This document shows, piece by piece, positions 17,224 to 26,502 of a DNA stretch of 64,000 nucleotides. The translations under genes were made by a program, and so were the position numbers. Every line of letters begins with the position of its first letter. Position 1 is the first letter of the stretch. The stretch spans positions 1 through 64,000 of the forward strand of contig JBFWRL010000008.1 in NCBI GenBank assembly GCA_050248915.1, given 5' to 3'. Below the pieces are notes generated by a model. The model made no database searches. It saw only the letters and a program-made list of their open reading frames with translations, and was not told the origin of the DNA. Origin of the DNA: GCA-2770975 sp050248915 (GTDB lineage Bacteria; Cyanobacteriota; Sericytochromatia; UBA7694).

Positions 17224-18105
17224 TTAACGGCGTTGCATGCCCATCATCTGCTGAGGAGACATCATGCTGCTGACGCTGCTGAAGCCACCCTGGGGGGTGA
17301 TTTGAATATTGATGCCAATCGGCTGACCGACGGCGGGTACACTGCCGGGCAGGCTGGGCAAGGTGGAATAACCATTGCCGGGGTTAAAATTGGTCAAGGC
17401 GGCTCCGCCATTGGTGGGGCGACTGCCATCTTCGGTAATACTGGCAATTGTGCTCAGGTCTTTATTGGTGCTTTTGGCTTCCATGGCCCCTTTGATGGCG
17501 CCATAAGTCATGGTAATGCCCGCACCCACGCCACCGGCGATGGCGATCAGTTTCAGACCACCGACGACCCCTGATTTCAGGGCGTCTAAGATACCACCTG
17601 CAAATCCGGGCGGTACACCGACGGGAGAGGCGGCCAAGCTGGCACCAACGGCACCAACGGCACCCACTGCAGCGCCTTGGCCAGAGGCTTTGACCATCTG
17701 ATAAATGCTGTATCCAGCCAGACCCACGCCACCGGCCACACCTGCGGTCGGGCCAATGGTGGTGATGATGTTTTTAACGGCACCGAAGACGGCGTCACTG
17801 CTGTCTTTGAGGGCTTTGATGGCGCCCATTTTGGCCCCTTCCATCATGCTGTTGGCTTCGTCATCATAAGCCACGATATCTGCTTTTTGGCTGTCAAAAG
17901 CCACGGTGGGAATATTGTTCTTTTTGAGTGCGCTGATATTTAATGAATCGCCATAAGCCACATAGGCTTTGCCGTTGGAGGTGAAAAAAACCTCATCCAG
18001 GCCGTTATTTTTGGTCTTTAAGGCGGCCTGTTCAATGGTGATACCGGGCTTGAGGGCCCTTACTCCCTGAACGGCGATGCTGACTCCGTTAATGGTCAAA
18101 CTCAT
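17224..18105 (-). CDS. Unknown protein with Gly/Ala-rich hydrophobic central segments
   Basis: The 293-residue product is not recognised. It starts with a short beta-rich stretch (MSLTINGVSIAVQGVRALKP), has no classical signal peptide, and contains Gly/Ala-rich hydrophobic segments at about 115-160 and 165-205 that could be membrane helices or glycine-zipper helices. The C-terminal 70 residues are Asn/Pro/Ser-rich and end with a Met/Gln-rich tail (MMSPQQMMGMQRR). Glycine-zipper hydrophobic segments occur in membrane-active and translocator-type proteins, but no homology can be claimed. It is monocistronic, with its own terminator downstream. Confidence 0.6.
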   Translation of the reverse strand: MSLTINGVSIAVQGVRALKPGITIEQAALKTKNNGLDEVFFTSNGKAYVAYGDSLNISALKKNNIPTVAFDSQKADIVAYDDEANSMMEGAKMGAIKALKDSSDAVFGAVKNIITTIGPTAGVAGGVGLAGYSIYQMVKASGQGAAVGAVGAVGASLAASPVGVPPGFAGGILDALKSGVVGGLKLIAIAGGVGAGITMTYGAIKGAMEAKSTNKDLSTIASITEDGSRPTNGGAALTNFNPGNGYSTLPSLPGSVPAVGQPIGINIQITPQGGFSSVSSMMSPQQMMGMQRR

Positions 18106-18429
18106 GGCGCATTACCTTTTTACAACAGATATTCTCAAAACAGATATGGGTCTTATTGAAAAAGTTATCGTTATCACACGAATAAAACTTGCTTAAAAAA
18201 TCGTTAAAAACAGATCAAGGGCTCAAAAAAGATCTGAATTTCAGCGCCCCACACAACCAAGTTGATCAAGATCCTGCGCGTTGATTGATATAGATCAAAG
18301 TACAAACCGTCTGTCATCGGTTATAAAATATGATAGATTAATGGATAGAATTGATCTAAACTTTGCTGCTGAAGAACGTGTAGACCTGGACTTTGTGATG
18401 GTCTACACACGATACAAAAGGACAGTTGC
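18106..18429. other. Intergenic region between divergent genes, promoter region of hemA
   Basis: This 324-bp region lies between the divergently oriented unknown gene and hemA. It is AT-rich, with several GATCAA/TTGATC words (about 18260-18300) and AT-rich hexamers (TATAAA at about 18323) that could be promoter elements, but no -35/-10 pair with good spacing is evident. A reading frame from 18281 to 18565 runs into hemA in another frame and shows no protein-like composition. No RNA gene or riboswitch is recognised. Confidence 0.4.
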
Positions 18430-19773
18430 GTGCAATTTATTTTACTGGGACTCAATCACCGCACAGCCTCTCTCGATATCCGGGAGCGTTTTGCTTTTGC
18501 TGGTGATGCGCTCATGCAGGCCTTGGCCACCTGTCAACAGGCCCCTGAAATCAGTGAGTGTGTGATCCTTTCTACCTGCAACCGCACCGAGATCTATGCC
18601 TTGACCGAACAATTAAATGCCGCCCGTGAAGGGCTCAAAAAATTGCTCTGTGAACATGCCGCTTTGAGCCCCGATTGTTTTGAAGATGTTTCTTACACGG
18701 CTTACAATAAATTTGCTGCTCAACATCTGTTTCAGGTGGCTGCAGGCCTCGATTCGATGGTCTATGGCGAAAATGAAATCCTGCGCCAAGTCAAAGACGC
18801 TCTTTTGGATGCCCAGGTGGCTGAGGCCTCCGGCTCCGTGCTCAATCAATTATTTACCTCTGCGATTCGGGCTGGCAAACGCGTTCGCAGTGAAACCGCG
18901 ATCAACCAAGGTGCCGCTTCGATTGGCTCGGTCTCGGCCCGACTGATTCGCGAATATGCCCAGGCCTTGCAGCGTGAGCCGCGCATTCTCTTGCTGGGCA
19001 CAGGCAAAATGGGTGAGGTCACACTGCTGAATTTGGCCCAAATGGCTTACCCCCTGACCTTGGCCAATCGCTCCCGCGCCAAAGCCGAAGAACTGGCCGC
19101 CGCTTATGGCCGTGGCAAGGTGGTCGATCTGTCAGAGATGCCCGCCCAATTGGCCCAACACGATGTGATCATTACCTGCACAGCTGCTGATCATTATTTG
19201 ATTGATTACAGCCATCAGGCCGCTTTTGCAGATCGTGGCCAACCTGTTTTGCTGATCGATTTATCGGTTCCGCGCAATATGGATCCCCATTTGGCTGAAA
19301 TGGAAGGGGTCTCTTATTACGATATGGACCGCCTCCAGCAAGTGGTTGAGCGCTCTTACGAAAACCGCCTGTTGTGTCAGGATTTGGCTGAGACCATTTT
19401 GGCGGACGAAATGGCGCGTTTCTTGGAGTGGTTTAATACCCGCGATGTGGTGCCCACCATTCAATCCCTGTACGAAATGTTTAACGAGATCCGCAGCCGG
19501 GAAATGGAACGCGGCCTGAAAAAATACCAAGGTGAGGTCTCTCCCGAGGTCCACGATTTACTCGATCGGGTCACCCGCGCGATCACCCAAAAGATCCTCC
19601 ATTACCCAGTGGTGCAGCTCAAAGTTGAGCACGATCCCGAGCGCAAGCAATTGTATACAGATGTGCTTTCAGCCCTGTTTAAACTCGATGCCCAAGATGG
19701 CATTGATCGCTTTGTGCACACCGAACTCTCAGAAGCCAAATCCCCCCGCAAACACGTTCACAAACATGACTGA
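18430..19773 (+). CDS. hemA: Glutamyl-tRNA reductase
   Basis: The 447-residue enzyme reduces glutamyl-tRNA(Glu) to glutamate-1-semialdehyde with NADPH, the first step of the C5 tetrapyrrole route. The catalytic Cys50 lies in STCNRTEIYA; other landmarks are GLNHRTASLDIRE at the N terminus, YGENEIL.QVK, and the nucleotide-binding LLGTGKMG near 195. Translation starts at GTG, with AAAGGA about 8 nt upstream. The C-terminal tail is Lys/His-rich (KSPRKHVHKHD). Its last 8 bases overlap the start of hemC, so the two are translationally coupled. Confidence 0.97.
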   Translation: MQFILLGLNHRTASLDIRERFAFAGDALMQALATCQQAPEISECVILSTCNRTEIYALTEQLNAAREGLKKLLCEHAALSPDCFEDVSYTAYNKFAAQHLFQVAAGLDSMVYGENEILRQVKDALLDAQVAEASGSVLNQLFTSAIRAGKRVRSETAINQGAASIGSVSARLIREYAQALQREPRILLLGTGKMGEVTLLNLAQMAYPLTLANRSRAKAEELAAAYGRGKVVDLSEMPAQLAQHDVIITCTAADHYLIDYSHQAAFADRGQPVLLIDLSVPRNMDPHLAEMEGVSYYDMDRLQQVVERSYENRLLCQDLAETILADEMARFLEWFNTRDVVPTIQSLYEMFNEIRSREMERGLKKYQGEVSPEVHDLLDRVTRAITQKILHYPVVQLKVEHDPERKQLYTDVLSALFKLDAQDGIDRFVHTELSEAKSPRKHVHKHD

Positions 19774-20689
19774 AACGCTGCGTCCCCGCCTGGGCACCCG
19801 CGGCAGCCCGCTGGCCCTGTGGCAGACTGAGCAGGTGGCTTTGCGCCTCAAACAGCAATTGCCAGGCTGTGAGCCGCAGATCTGTGTGATCAAAACCCAG
19901 GGCGACCGCATTTTGGACTTGCCCCTGGCCCAAATTGGCGACAAAGGTCTGTTTACCCAAGAATTGGAAACGGCCCTGCTGAAAAATGAGATTGATCTGG
20001 CTGTTCACAGTTTAAAAGATCTGCCGACCGAATTGCCCTCGGGTTTGGCCCTGGGCGCGATTTTGGAGCGGCACTCCCCCCACGATGTCTTGGTCTCGCA
20101 AGACAATCTCCCCCTTGACGCCTTGCCCGCCGGGGCTTTGGTGGGCACAGGCAGCCAGCGCCGCCGCACCCAATTGATGCAGGCCCGGCCCGATTTGGTT
20201 TTTCAAGACTTGCGTGGCAATATTCAAACCCGTTTGAATAAATTGGACCGGGGCGATTACGCGGCCATTGTGATGGCCCAAGCGGCGCTGGATCGCCTGC
20301 AAATGAGCCACCGCATCAGCCAAGTCTTGCCTTTGGCTCTGATGTTGCCTGCCGTCGGCCAAGGCGCAATTGGCATCGAAATATCCGAATCCCGCGCTGA
20401 TCTCAAGACTCTTTTGAGCGCTTTACACGATCCGTCCACGGGTTTGGCTTGCAGTGCTGAACGGGCTTTTTTGAGGGCGTTGGGGGGCGGCTGTCAAACG
20501 CCCTTGGGGGCCTATGCCCTGTTCTCCAGCGACAATCCCGAACACTTGCTGCTCTATGGCTATCTCTCCAGCGAAGACGGCCAGCATTTTTGGCGCGATA
20601 AAATGGTCGGCCCGGCCACAGAGCCAGAAGACCTGGGCCGACAGTTGGCTGCACGCATGAAATCCCAAGCCGGTTCGCTGTTTGTTTAA
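19766..20689 (+). CDS. hemC: Hydroxymethylbilane synthase (porphobilinogen deaminase)
   Basis: The 307-residue enzyme condenses four porphobilinogens into hydroxymethylbilane. It has LGTRGSPLALWQ near the start, catalytic Asp85 in HSLKDLP, the GTGSQRRRTQL cofactor-binding loop and Cys243 (GGGCQTPLGAYA), which carries the dipyrromethane cofactor. The start is the ATG at 19766, overlapping the hemA stop by 8 nt; a longer in-frame opening upstream lies wholly in hemA and is ignored. hemA and hemC form a two-gene operon. hemB, hemD and hemL are not in the window. Confidence 0.96.
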   Translation: MTETLRPRLGTRGSPLALWQTEQVALRLKQQLPGCEPQICVIKTQGDRILDLPLAQIGDKGLFTQELETALLKNEIDLAVHSLKDLPTELPSGLALGAILERHSPHDVLVSQDNLPLDALPAGALVGTGSQRRRTQLMQARPDLVFQDLRGNIQTRLNKLDRGDYAAIVMAQAALDRLQMSHRISQVLPLALMLPAVGQGAIGIEISESRADLKTLLSALHDPSTGLACSAERAFLRALGGGCQTPLGAYALFSSDNPEHLLLYGYLSSEDGQHFWRDKMVGPATEPEDLGRQLAARMKSQAGSLFV

Positions 20690-20752
20690 ATGCTTTGGCT
20701 AAAATTTGGGTAAAATAGAAACAGATCCAAACTCTGAGAAAGACCTGTGACC

Positions 20753-21766
20753 ATGAAAAAGAAGTACACCGTTGGAATTTTAGGCGCAACCGGCTTGGTG
20801 GGGCGTGAAATGATCAAGACCCTGCTTGAGCGCAAATTCCCGGTGGCCAAATGGGTGCCACTGGCCTCGGCCCGTTCTGCGGGAACGGTGGTCAGTGTGG
20901 GCAAACAGCATTTGCCCGTGCAAATTGCCGAGCCCGCAGCGTTTAAAGGCATCGATTTCCTCTTTTCCTCTGCCGGTGGCAGTGTGAGCAAGTCTTTGGT
21001 GCCTGCCGCTGTTGAGCAGGGCTGTATCGTGATTGACAATACCAGCGCTTTTCGCATGCAAGATTGGGTGCCGCTGGTGGTGCCCGAAGTCAATGCCGAG
21101 GCCCTGCGCAACCACAAGGGCCTGATTGCCAATCCCAATTGCTCCACCGCCCAACTCGTGGTGGTGCTCAAACCCCTGCACGATGCCTTTGGCATTAAAC
21201 GGATTGTCTGCTCGACTTATCAGGCGGTGTCGGGGGCGGGCAACAAGGCCATCGAAGAACTGTATACCCAATCGGAGCAGGTCTTGAGTGGGCAGCCCGC
21301 CCTGCCTCAGGTCTTGCCTTATCCGATTGCCTTTAATGTGATCCCCTTTATCGGGGAATTTGAACCCAATGGCTATACCAACGAAGAGATGAAAATGACC
21401 CACGAAGTGGCCAAGATCATGGGTGAGGCGATTCCCACTTCGGCCACCTGTGTGCGGGTGCCCGTGGCCAATGGCCACAGCGAGTCGGTGAATATTGAAT
21501 TTTCGCGCCCGGTCTCGCCGCAAGAGGCCCGGCTGGTGCTGCAAGAGGCCCCGCTGATCACCATCCGCGACGACCGCCAACTCAGGCATTTTCCCTATCC
21601 GCTGGATGTTTCGGGCACGGATTCGGTCTATGTGGGCCGGATTCGCGAAGATGTCTCCCATCCCCATGGCCTGAATCTCTGGATAGTGGCCGACAATCTG
21701 CGCAAAGGCGCGGCCCTCAATGCCGTGCAGATTGCCGAAAAAATGGTGGAGATGGGGCTGGTCTAG
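20753..21766 (+). CDS. asd: Aspartate-semialdehyde dehydrogenase
   Basis: The 337-residue enzyme makes aspartate-4-semialdehyde for lysine, threonine, methionine and cell wall synthesis. It has the NADP-binding GILGATGLVGREM and the catalytic Cys130 in IANPNCSTAQL; QAVSGAGNKAIEEL and the VRVPVANGHSE segment with the catalytic His are also typical. Two starts are possible: GTG at 20747 or ATG at 20753; ATG is chosen because MKKKYTVGILGATG matches the family N terminus. GAGAAAG about 11 nt upstream serves as ribosome binding site. There are 10 bp to the small HTH gene that follows. Confidence 0.95.
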   Translation: MKKKYTVGILGATGLVGREMIKTLLERKFPVAKWVPLASARSAGTVVSVGKQHLPVQIAEPAAFKGIDFLFSSAGGSVSKSLVPAAVEQGCIVIDNTSAFRMQDWVPLVVPEVNAEALRNHKGLIANPNCSTAQLVVVLKPLHDAFGIKRIVCSTYQAVSGAGNKAIEELYTQSEQVLSGQPALPQVLPYPIAFNVIPFIGEFEPNGYTNEEMKMTHEVAKIMGEAIPTSATCVRVPVANGHSESVNIEFSRPVSPQEARLVLQEAPLITIRDDRQLRHFPYPLDVSGTDSVYVGRIREDVSHPHGLNLWIVADNLRKGAALNAVQIAEKMVEMGLV

Positions 21767-21776
21767 CGACCCCACT

Positions 21777-22058
21777 ATGACTGCTCAGGCTTTTTCTGCG
21801 GGTCGCTATCCCTGGACTGGGGCCCAGTTTCGCCGGGCCCGTGAAGCTGCGGCCTGGAGCCAAGTGGAGTTGGCCGCAAAGGCCCAGCTCTTTGTCTACG
21901 AGGTGCAAAAACTCGAAGCGGGCCAAAAAATCCCGCCGAATAAATTTCCGCGCCTCTTGGCCTGTCTGCAGCCCTATCTGGAAAAGCCCAAACGCGCGCC
22001 AGCGTTTAAGCCAACTCCTCCAACTAGGCCAACACCGCCTCTTCATAATCCAGACTGA
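21777..22058 (+). CDS. Small XRE-like helix-turn-helix protein
   Basis: The 93-residue protein has a Cro/C1-type HTH at about residues 14-62 (GAQFRRAREAAAWSQVELAAKA followed by YEVQKLEAGQKIP) and a Pro-rich C-terminal tail. The start is the ATG at 21777, 10 bp after the asd stop. The reading frame is open upstream, but that part lies inside asd. It is probably cotranscribed with asd and may be a DNA-binding regulator with unknown target. Its last 35 bp overlap the 3' end of the convergent amidotransferase gene. Confidence 0.65.
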   Translation: MTAQAFSAGRYPWTGAQFRRAREAAAWSQVELAAKAQLFVYEVQKLEAGQKIPPNKFPRLLACLQPYLEKPKRAPAFKPTPPTRPTPPLHNPD

Positions 22059-22758
22059 GCAAAAAATTGCGCAGGATCTGGCGCGCGCCGTCGACGGGCA
22101 TGAGCGTGTCGAGGTAGATGTAGAGGTGTTCGGGGCTGTGAAAGAGCTGGGCGTCGATAAAACGCTGCACACGCTGCTGGCCCAAATAGCGCAGGGTTTC
22201 GGGGGTGTATTCGGGATGAAACTGCACGCCAAAACAACTGCCACAGGCCAGAATCTGGTGGGCTGTTTGGTAAGACAGCCCCAGGTGTTCCGCGCCGGGG
22301 GGCAGTTCGCTGACATGATCCTGGTGGGTTTGTGAGGTCCAGACCCCACTTTCGACCCCCGACAAATAGGGGTGACTGCCCGTAAAATAGACCGGGTGGG
22401 TGCCAAATTCCCATTGCGGCGCTTTGCTGACCTGGCCCCCGAGTGCACTGGCAATCAGCTGATGGCCAAAACAGATGCCAAAGACCGGGAAGTTGTTGGC
22501 GTGCGCTTCGCGGATCAGGCTCTCGACGGCTTGAATCCAATCACTTTGATCATAGACCGAATGTACCGAGCCCGAGATCAGCAGGCCCGCCCAGGGCTGT
22601 TGGAGCAAGGTCGGCAATTCGTCTTTGCGCCGAATCCCGTCGATGATTTCGTAGGGGATCTGCAGATCTTCGGCTTGCAAAAAGCTTTCAAAGCGCTCGG
22701 CAAACGAGATCACGCCCTGATCGAGCAGATCTAAGACACACAGCGGTTGAACCGGCAT
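22024..22758 (-). CDS. Class I glutamine amidotransferase (GATase1), GMP-synthase-like
   Basis: The 244-residue protein has the GATase1 triad: nucleophile Cys in GICFGHQLIASALGG (about residue 96-100), and His/Glu in FHPEYTPE (about 187). It is a stand-alone amidotransferase, similar to GuaA-type small proteins that hydrolyse gamma-glutamyl bonds; the substrate is not known. The start is set at the internal ATG (MPVQPLCVLDLL) because GAGGAG lies 10 nt upstream; an ATG 36 bp earlier has no clear ribosome binding site. Confidence 0.85.
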   Translation of the reverse strand: MPVQPLCVLDLLDQGVISFAERFESFLQAEDLQIPYEIIDGIRRKDELPTLLQQPWAGLLISGSVHSVYDQSDWIQAVESLIREAHANNFPVFGICFGHQLIASALGGQVSKAPQWEFGTHPVYFTGSHPYLSGVESGVWTSQTHQDHVSELPPGAEHLGLSYQTAHQILACGSCFGVQFHPEYTPETLRYLGQQRVQRFIDAQLFHSPEHLYIYLDTLMPVDGARQILRNFLLSLDYEEAVLA

Positions 22759-22822
22759 TTTAAAACAGCTCCTCTGATTTTTGCTTGTTAGCATAACATA
22801 TTTTTAGGACCTGAATTGGGCT

Positions 22823-24706
22823 TTAGCCCTGTGCTTTTTCGCGCCAGACAATCCGATAGAGCAGCGTTTGCCCACTCAGCCCTTTGAGGTTCTTTTCAAA
22901 GGGCGTGATCTCAAAATACGTTTCTGGCAGCAATTCGGCGATCCGGGGCAGAGCCAAAAAATCTTTGGAGATCACAATGTCTTCACCCACACTCTCGCCC
23001 TGAATGCGCGCGGCTTTGTTGATCGTGGTGCCAAAATAGTCCAGGCGTTCGTTGAGGTTGAGCGCAATGCAGGGCCCATGGTGCAGGCCCATTTTGAGGA
23101 TGACTTTTTTATCCGGGCTGTCTTTGTGCCATTCGCGGTTCCACTGCTGGAATTCCTCTTGAATACAAATGGCGCAGGTCAGGGCCTGAACCGGATCCGA
23201 AAAGACTGCCATGACCGCATCGCCAATGGTTTTGACAATGCCACCGGCATATTCAGCGATCAATTCAGTCATGATGTCAAAATGCTCTTGCACCAAATTA
23301 AAGGCAAAGGCGTCGCCCTGCATTTCATACATGGCGGTGGAATCTTTGAGATCGGTAAACATAATACTCAAATTGGAGACCTCGAGATTGACGCCGGGCC
23401 GCAGCACCTCGGAGCTGAATAAATTGCGAAAGACCTGCAAATTGGTGACATATGCCGCTGTGACCCGATTGGCCCGCCAGGCCAAATTTTCGATTTGCAG
23501 GGTCTGAAAAATGTCACGGGGGTTGTGTACCTGCAATTGAACGCGTTGCGCCAATTCCAGAGGCCTCACGGGGCTCAGTTCTTCGGGCAAGTCCAATTGC
23601 CAAGCTGTTTTTCCCCCTTCGGGCAGCACATCAAAATACTGGCTGTTTTTCATGCTCAATGAGCGAAAGCGGTAGCTGCCAGGGGGCAATTCCAGACTGA
23701 TCTCCCGCTTTTGGCCCGGCCAAAGATTGTGTTGGCCCAGCAGATGGGCCGTATTGGCCGGCGAGCCTGCGCAAAAGTCAAAGACATTGAGTTCTCTCAC
23801 CGTTGGCACGGGGTAAAAAGTCAATTCAAAATTATCGTCAAAGCGCACGCCAAAATCAATGCCACAGGCGTCGCAATGCACCTCGGGGTTGATATCTTTG
23901 AGACGGCTCTCGCGCGATTTGCTGCCCAAACAACTGGGGCAGAGCAGATCCCAGCTCAGATTAAAAAAGCCCGCCACAGTGGCCTCTAAAAAAAACACCA
24001 GGGTTTTGTGGGGGTCGAGTTCATAACTGCGCGCCAATTCAAAGGGCCTGAGCTTTTGCACAAATTGGGGGGGAGCGGTGTAGATATACGTGGCGAGGCA
24101 CGCCAGCAAGGTCTGATCCTCTGAGAGCGCAGCCCAACTGGTGGCCAGGGCCTGGATCTCTGACGCTTTTTTGCTGGGGTCTGTCAAAAAGGGCAGATCT
24201 GGCCGGGCACGTTCGGGTCTCAGGCGCTGAGCGGATTGTTCATAGACCTTGAGGATATTTTTTAAGACGGCTTTGAGCTTGGGTTGCAGCAAAAACAGCG
24301 GCAATTTTGGCACAATCTGAATCTGCACCAGCACCTCTGAGCCCCCACTTGCCGTGGGCGTGATCTGCACTTCAAAGCAGATATACAGGGTGGGGCCCTG
24401 GGTATAAATCCGCTCCACCCTTAAAAAATGCGGGGCCGACCATTCATAGGGCAATTCTTCGTAGCGCAGGGGCAGGCCCAGGTCTTTGGTCTCGACTGTC
24501 AATTCAGAACCGCCTTGGGGTAAGGCGCGGGTCAAGATCGTCACCGCGGGCATGCCCGCAGCGGCATTGACTTGGTCGGTATTGGAAATAATCGGCCAGA
24601 GCACTTCGGGTGATTGTTCAAATACCATGCGCGCACTGAGGGTCTTGCGGCGTTTTCTCAGGTCTTGGAGATAAGTTTCACTGCGAGCGGTACTGGGTGA
24701 GATCAC
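22823..24706 (-). CDS. Class III adenylate/guanylate cyclase with N-terminal SRPBCC-like domain
   Basis: The 627-residue protein has an N-terminal SRPBCC/START-like region (about residues 20-165), a middle part with two CxxC motifs (LLCPSCLGSK, HCDACGIDF, about 250-290) that suggests a zinc ribbon, and a C-terminal class III cyclase domain (about 440-610). Both metal-binding Asp residues are present (MFTDLKDST and IGDAVMAVF), the purine-selecting Lys and Asp (VKTIGDAV, LDYFGTT) suggest adenylate rather than guanylate specificity, and the transition-state Asn and Arg are in INKAARI. No membrane segment is seen. The middle region matches the DUF5939-type domain found before bacterial cyclases. 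It may supply cAMP to the cNMP-binding proteins at 1949 and 32756. Confidence 0.9.
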   Translation of the reverse strand: MISPSTARSETYLQDLRKRRKTLSARMVFEQSPEVLWPIISNTDQVNAAAGMPAVTILTRALPQGGSELTVETKDLGLPLRYEELPYEWSAPHFLRVERIYTQGPTLYICFEVQITPTASGGSEVLVQIQIVPKLPLFLLQPKLKAVLKNILKVYEQSAQRLRPERARPDLPFLTDPSKKASEIQALATSWAALSEDQTLLACLATYIYTAPPQFVQKLRPFELARSYELDPHKTLVFFLEATVAGFFNLSWDLLCPSCLGSKSRESRLKDINPEVHCDACGIDFGVRFDDNFELTFYPVPTVRELNVFDFCAGSPANTAHLLGQHNLWPGQKREISLELPPGSYRFRSLSMKNSQYFDVLPEGGKTAWQLDLPEELSPVRPLELAQRVQLQVHNPRDIFQTLQIENLAWRANRVTAAYVTNLQVFRNLFSSEVLRPGVNLEVSNLSIMFTDLKDSTAMYEMQGDAFAFNLVQEHFDIMTELIAEYAGGIVKTIGDAVMAVFSDPVQALTCAICIQEEFQQWNREWHKDSPDKKVILKMGLHHGPCIALNLNERLDYFGTTINKAARIQGESVGEDIVISKDFLALPRIAELLPETYFEITPFEKNLKGLSGQTLLYRIVWREKAQG

Positions 24707-24786
24707 GGTTTTTTCTTTATTGCTTTCAAATACTGCCTCTAGCTTAACATAAACCCTGTTTTCACTCTGTTTGAGTGCGGGCGATT

Positions 24787-25473
24787 TTAGTGCGGGCGGT
24801 TTTTCCCCCAGATTTGATCCAGGTATTGGTCGCGACCGGAGTTAAAACGGTAATATTTATAGCGGTAGGGGTGGTGTTTGTAATAATCTTGGTGCTCCGC
24901 TTCTGCTGGGTAAAAGGCCGCTGCGGGGCTGATTTCTGTCACGATGGGCTGCTTAAATTTGTTCAGTTTTTCCAACTCGCTTTTGGATTTCAGGGCTGCC
25001 TGTTTTTGGCGCTCGCTGTGATAAAAAATCGCCGTGCGGTATTGGCTGCCATTGTCGACAAATTGGCGGTTGAGGGCGGTGGGATCAATTTGTCGCCAAA
25101 AGACAAAGAGCAGTTTTTCGTAGCTGACTTTTTGGGGGTCAAAAAGCACCTGCACCACTTCGGCATGGCCGGTCCAACCGCGAGAGACGTCTTTGTATGT
25201 GGGATTGGGGGTTTTGCCGCCCATATATCCCGACGTGGTTGAGATCACCCCCGGAAGATTGTCAAAGGGTGGCTCCAGGCACCAAAAACAGCCTCCGGCA
25301 AAGGTGGCTGCCTGCAAACCTGGTGGCACGGCAGCTTCAACCGGGGGCATGGCTGGGTGCTGGGATTTTCCAGACAGAAAGCCCCAGAGCAAAAAGCCTG
25401 TGAGCAAGAAACTCAAAACCAGCCCCACACGGGCCCGTGTGGATGTAAACAGGGCAGATAGCCAATCAGGCAT
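24787..25473 (-). CDS. msrA: Peptide methionine-S-sulfoxide reductase MsrA, membrane-anchored
   Basis: The 228-residue protein has the MsrA active site GCFWC (catalytic Cys62) with typical GYMGG, YxxVSxGxTGHAEVVxV and HQDYY segments. The first 35 residues form one hydrophobic helix (VGLVLSFLLTGFLLWGF), so the enzyme is anchored in or exported across the cytoplasmic membrane. It repairs oxidised methionine of envelope proteins. The start overlaps the stop of the upstream ferritin-like gene by 8 nt, indicating coupled translation. Confidence 0.95.
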   Translation of the reverse strand: MPDWLSALFTSTRARVGLVLSFLLTGFLLWGFLSGKSQHPAMPPVEAAVPPGLQAATFAGGCFWCLEPPFDNLPGVISTTSGYMGGKTPNPTYKDVSRGWTGHAEVVQVLFDPQKVSYEKLLFVFWRQIDPTALNRQFVDNGSQYRTAIFYHSERQKQAALKSKSELEKLNKFKQPIVTEISPAAAFYPAEAEHQDYYKHHPYRYKYYRFNSGRDQYLDQIWGKNRPH

Positions 25474-26104
25474 GGGTGGTCTCCTTCGGGACTTTGGGAT
25501 GGTTCTCTCGGGCGGCTTCAGGGCTTAAAGCACCGGGTTCTCTGATAAACGCGGCAAAATCTGTGCGAATCTGGGCCTTGGCTGCCGGAATTTTCCAGAG
25601 TGGCAGCACTTTGCCCAGCTTATGGGACTTCACCGCTGAGCGGAAATAGGCCTCGTGTTCCCACTCGACTTCGGCCATTTCGAGCAGGGCGTCGATCATC
25701 TCAGGATGGCGCGCACACTGGGCCAGGCGGGCGGCATATTCATATTCCCAGATATTGCCGGATTCGAGTTTCCCTGCGCCATACATCGGGATCAGCCAAC
25801 CGCCAAGATGGCAGAGCAGGCCAATCAGGCTGCCCACCCCCCACATGATGTTTTCCTGTTTGGGATCGGGGGCCGCGTTTAATTGTCGCAGCATTTCAGC
25901 CACGGCACTGCGGTGTTGCCATTCTTCGGCTTCGATTTGGGCCAGGGTCGCCCGTTCTCTGCGGGCCCACCACGAAGCGGCATGGCCCTGATAGGCCAGG
26001 GCAGCAGCCCGCTCTCCGGCATGGGCCAATTGCAATAAGCGGATCAAAGATTTTTCTGCGGCAGAGACAGAGTCGGGATACATGGATTGATCAGGCCCTC
26101 GCAT
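25466..26104 (-). CDS. Ferritin-like di-iron protein resembling COQ7 (demethoxyubiquinone hydroxylase)
   Basis: The 212-residue helical protein has paired carboxylate motifs for a di-iron site: HAGERAAA (Glu near 31), EAEEWQHR (E-x2-H near 60-63), EYEYAA and EVEWEHEAYF (near 147-152). The spacing and the LLCHLGGW segment resemble COQ7/UbiF-type demethoxyubiquinone hydroxylases and related ferritin-like proteins. The gene overlaps msrA by 8 nt, so both are translated together; a role in oxidative stress or quinone modification is inference. Confidence 0.7.
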   Translation of the reverse strand: MRGPDQSMYPDSVSAAEKSLIRLLQLAHAGERAAALAYQGHAASWWARRERATLAQIEAEEWQHRSAVAEMLRQLNAAPDPKQENIMWGVGSLIGLLCHLGGWLIPMYGAGKLESGNIWEYEYAARLAQCARHPEMIDALLEMAEVEWEHEAYFRSAVKSHKLGKVLPLWKIPAAKAQIRTDFAAFIREPGALSPEAARENHPKVPKETTHA

Positions 26105-26220
26105 TTCTGCCTTGATTGTACCACCGCTGCAAAGATTTTTGTGGGGCTTTAAAGCCCTGAGATCACCTCTCTGATGCTGGATTTCAGCTTTGCTTAACCC
26201 GGAGATAAATGGCTATCCCC

Positions 26221-26250
26221 TTGTCACTCCTTTTGTGGGTTTGTTATAAC
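26221..26250 (+). promoter_or_regulatory. Sigma-70-type promoter of the tRNA gene
   Basis: TTGTCA (26221-26226) and TATAAC (26245-26250) are separated by 18 bp and end 13 bp before the mature tRNA start. This fits a strong vegetative promoter for the initiator tRNA. Confidence 0.6.
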
Positions 26251-26263
26251 TAATATAAGTCGA

Positions 26264-26337
<74 letters not shown>

Positions 26338-26349
26338 CTTTTCATTTTC

Positions 26350-26382
26350 GGGCCCTTGTAGCAAGGGTCCGTTTCTGTTTTT
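26350..26382 (+). terminator. Rho-independent terminator of the tRNA gene
   Basis: A 9-bp stem (GGGCCCTTG/CAAGGGTCC with one G-T pair) around the loop TAG is followed by GTTTCTGTTTTT. It starts 12 bp after the tRNA 3' end. Confidence 0.8.
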
Positions 26383-26502
26383 AACCCCCCTTTTTTTCTC
26401 TTTGCTCAAGGCAAAGGGTTAAATTGCAAGAAATCTCAAAAAAACACGAAAGTTTACCCGACCTTTACCAGATAATAACCTATCTGAAGTAGGAGGGCAT
26501 GT

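Noticed and set aside
18281..18565. 94-codon frame upstream of hemA
   Set aside because: Overlaps hemA in another frame and includes its GTG start; no ribosome binding site or protein-like features.
20780..21775. 331-codon minus-strand frame
   Set aside because: It lies entirely antisense to asd, has no recognisable domain and an atypical composition rich in His/Gly/Arg; it is a shadow of the real gene.
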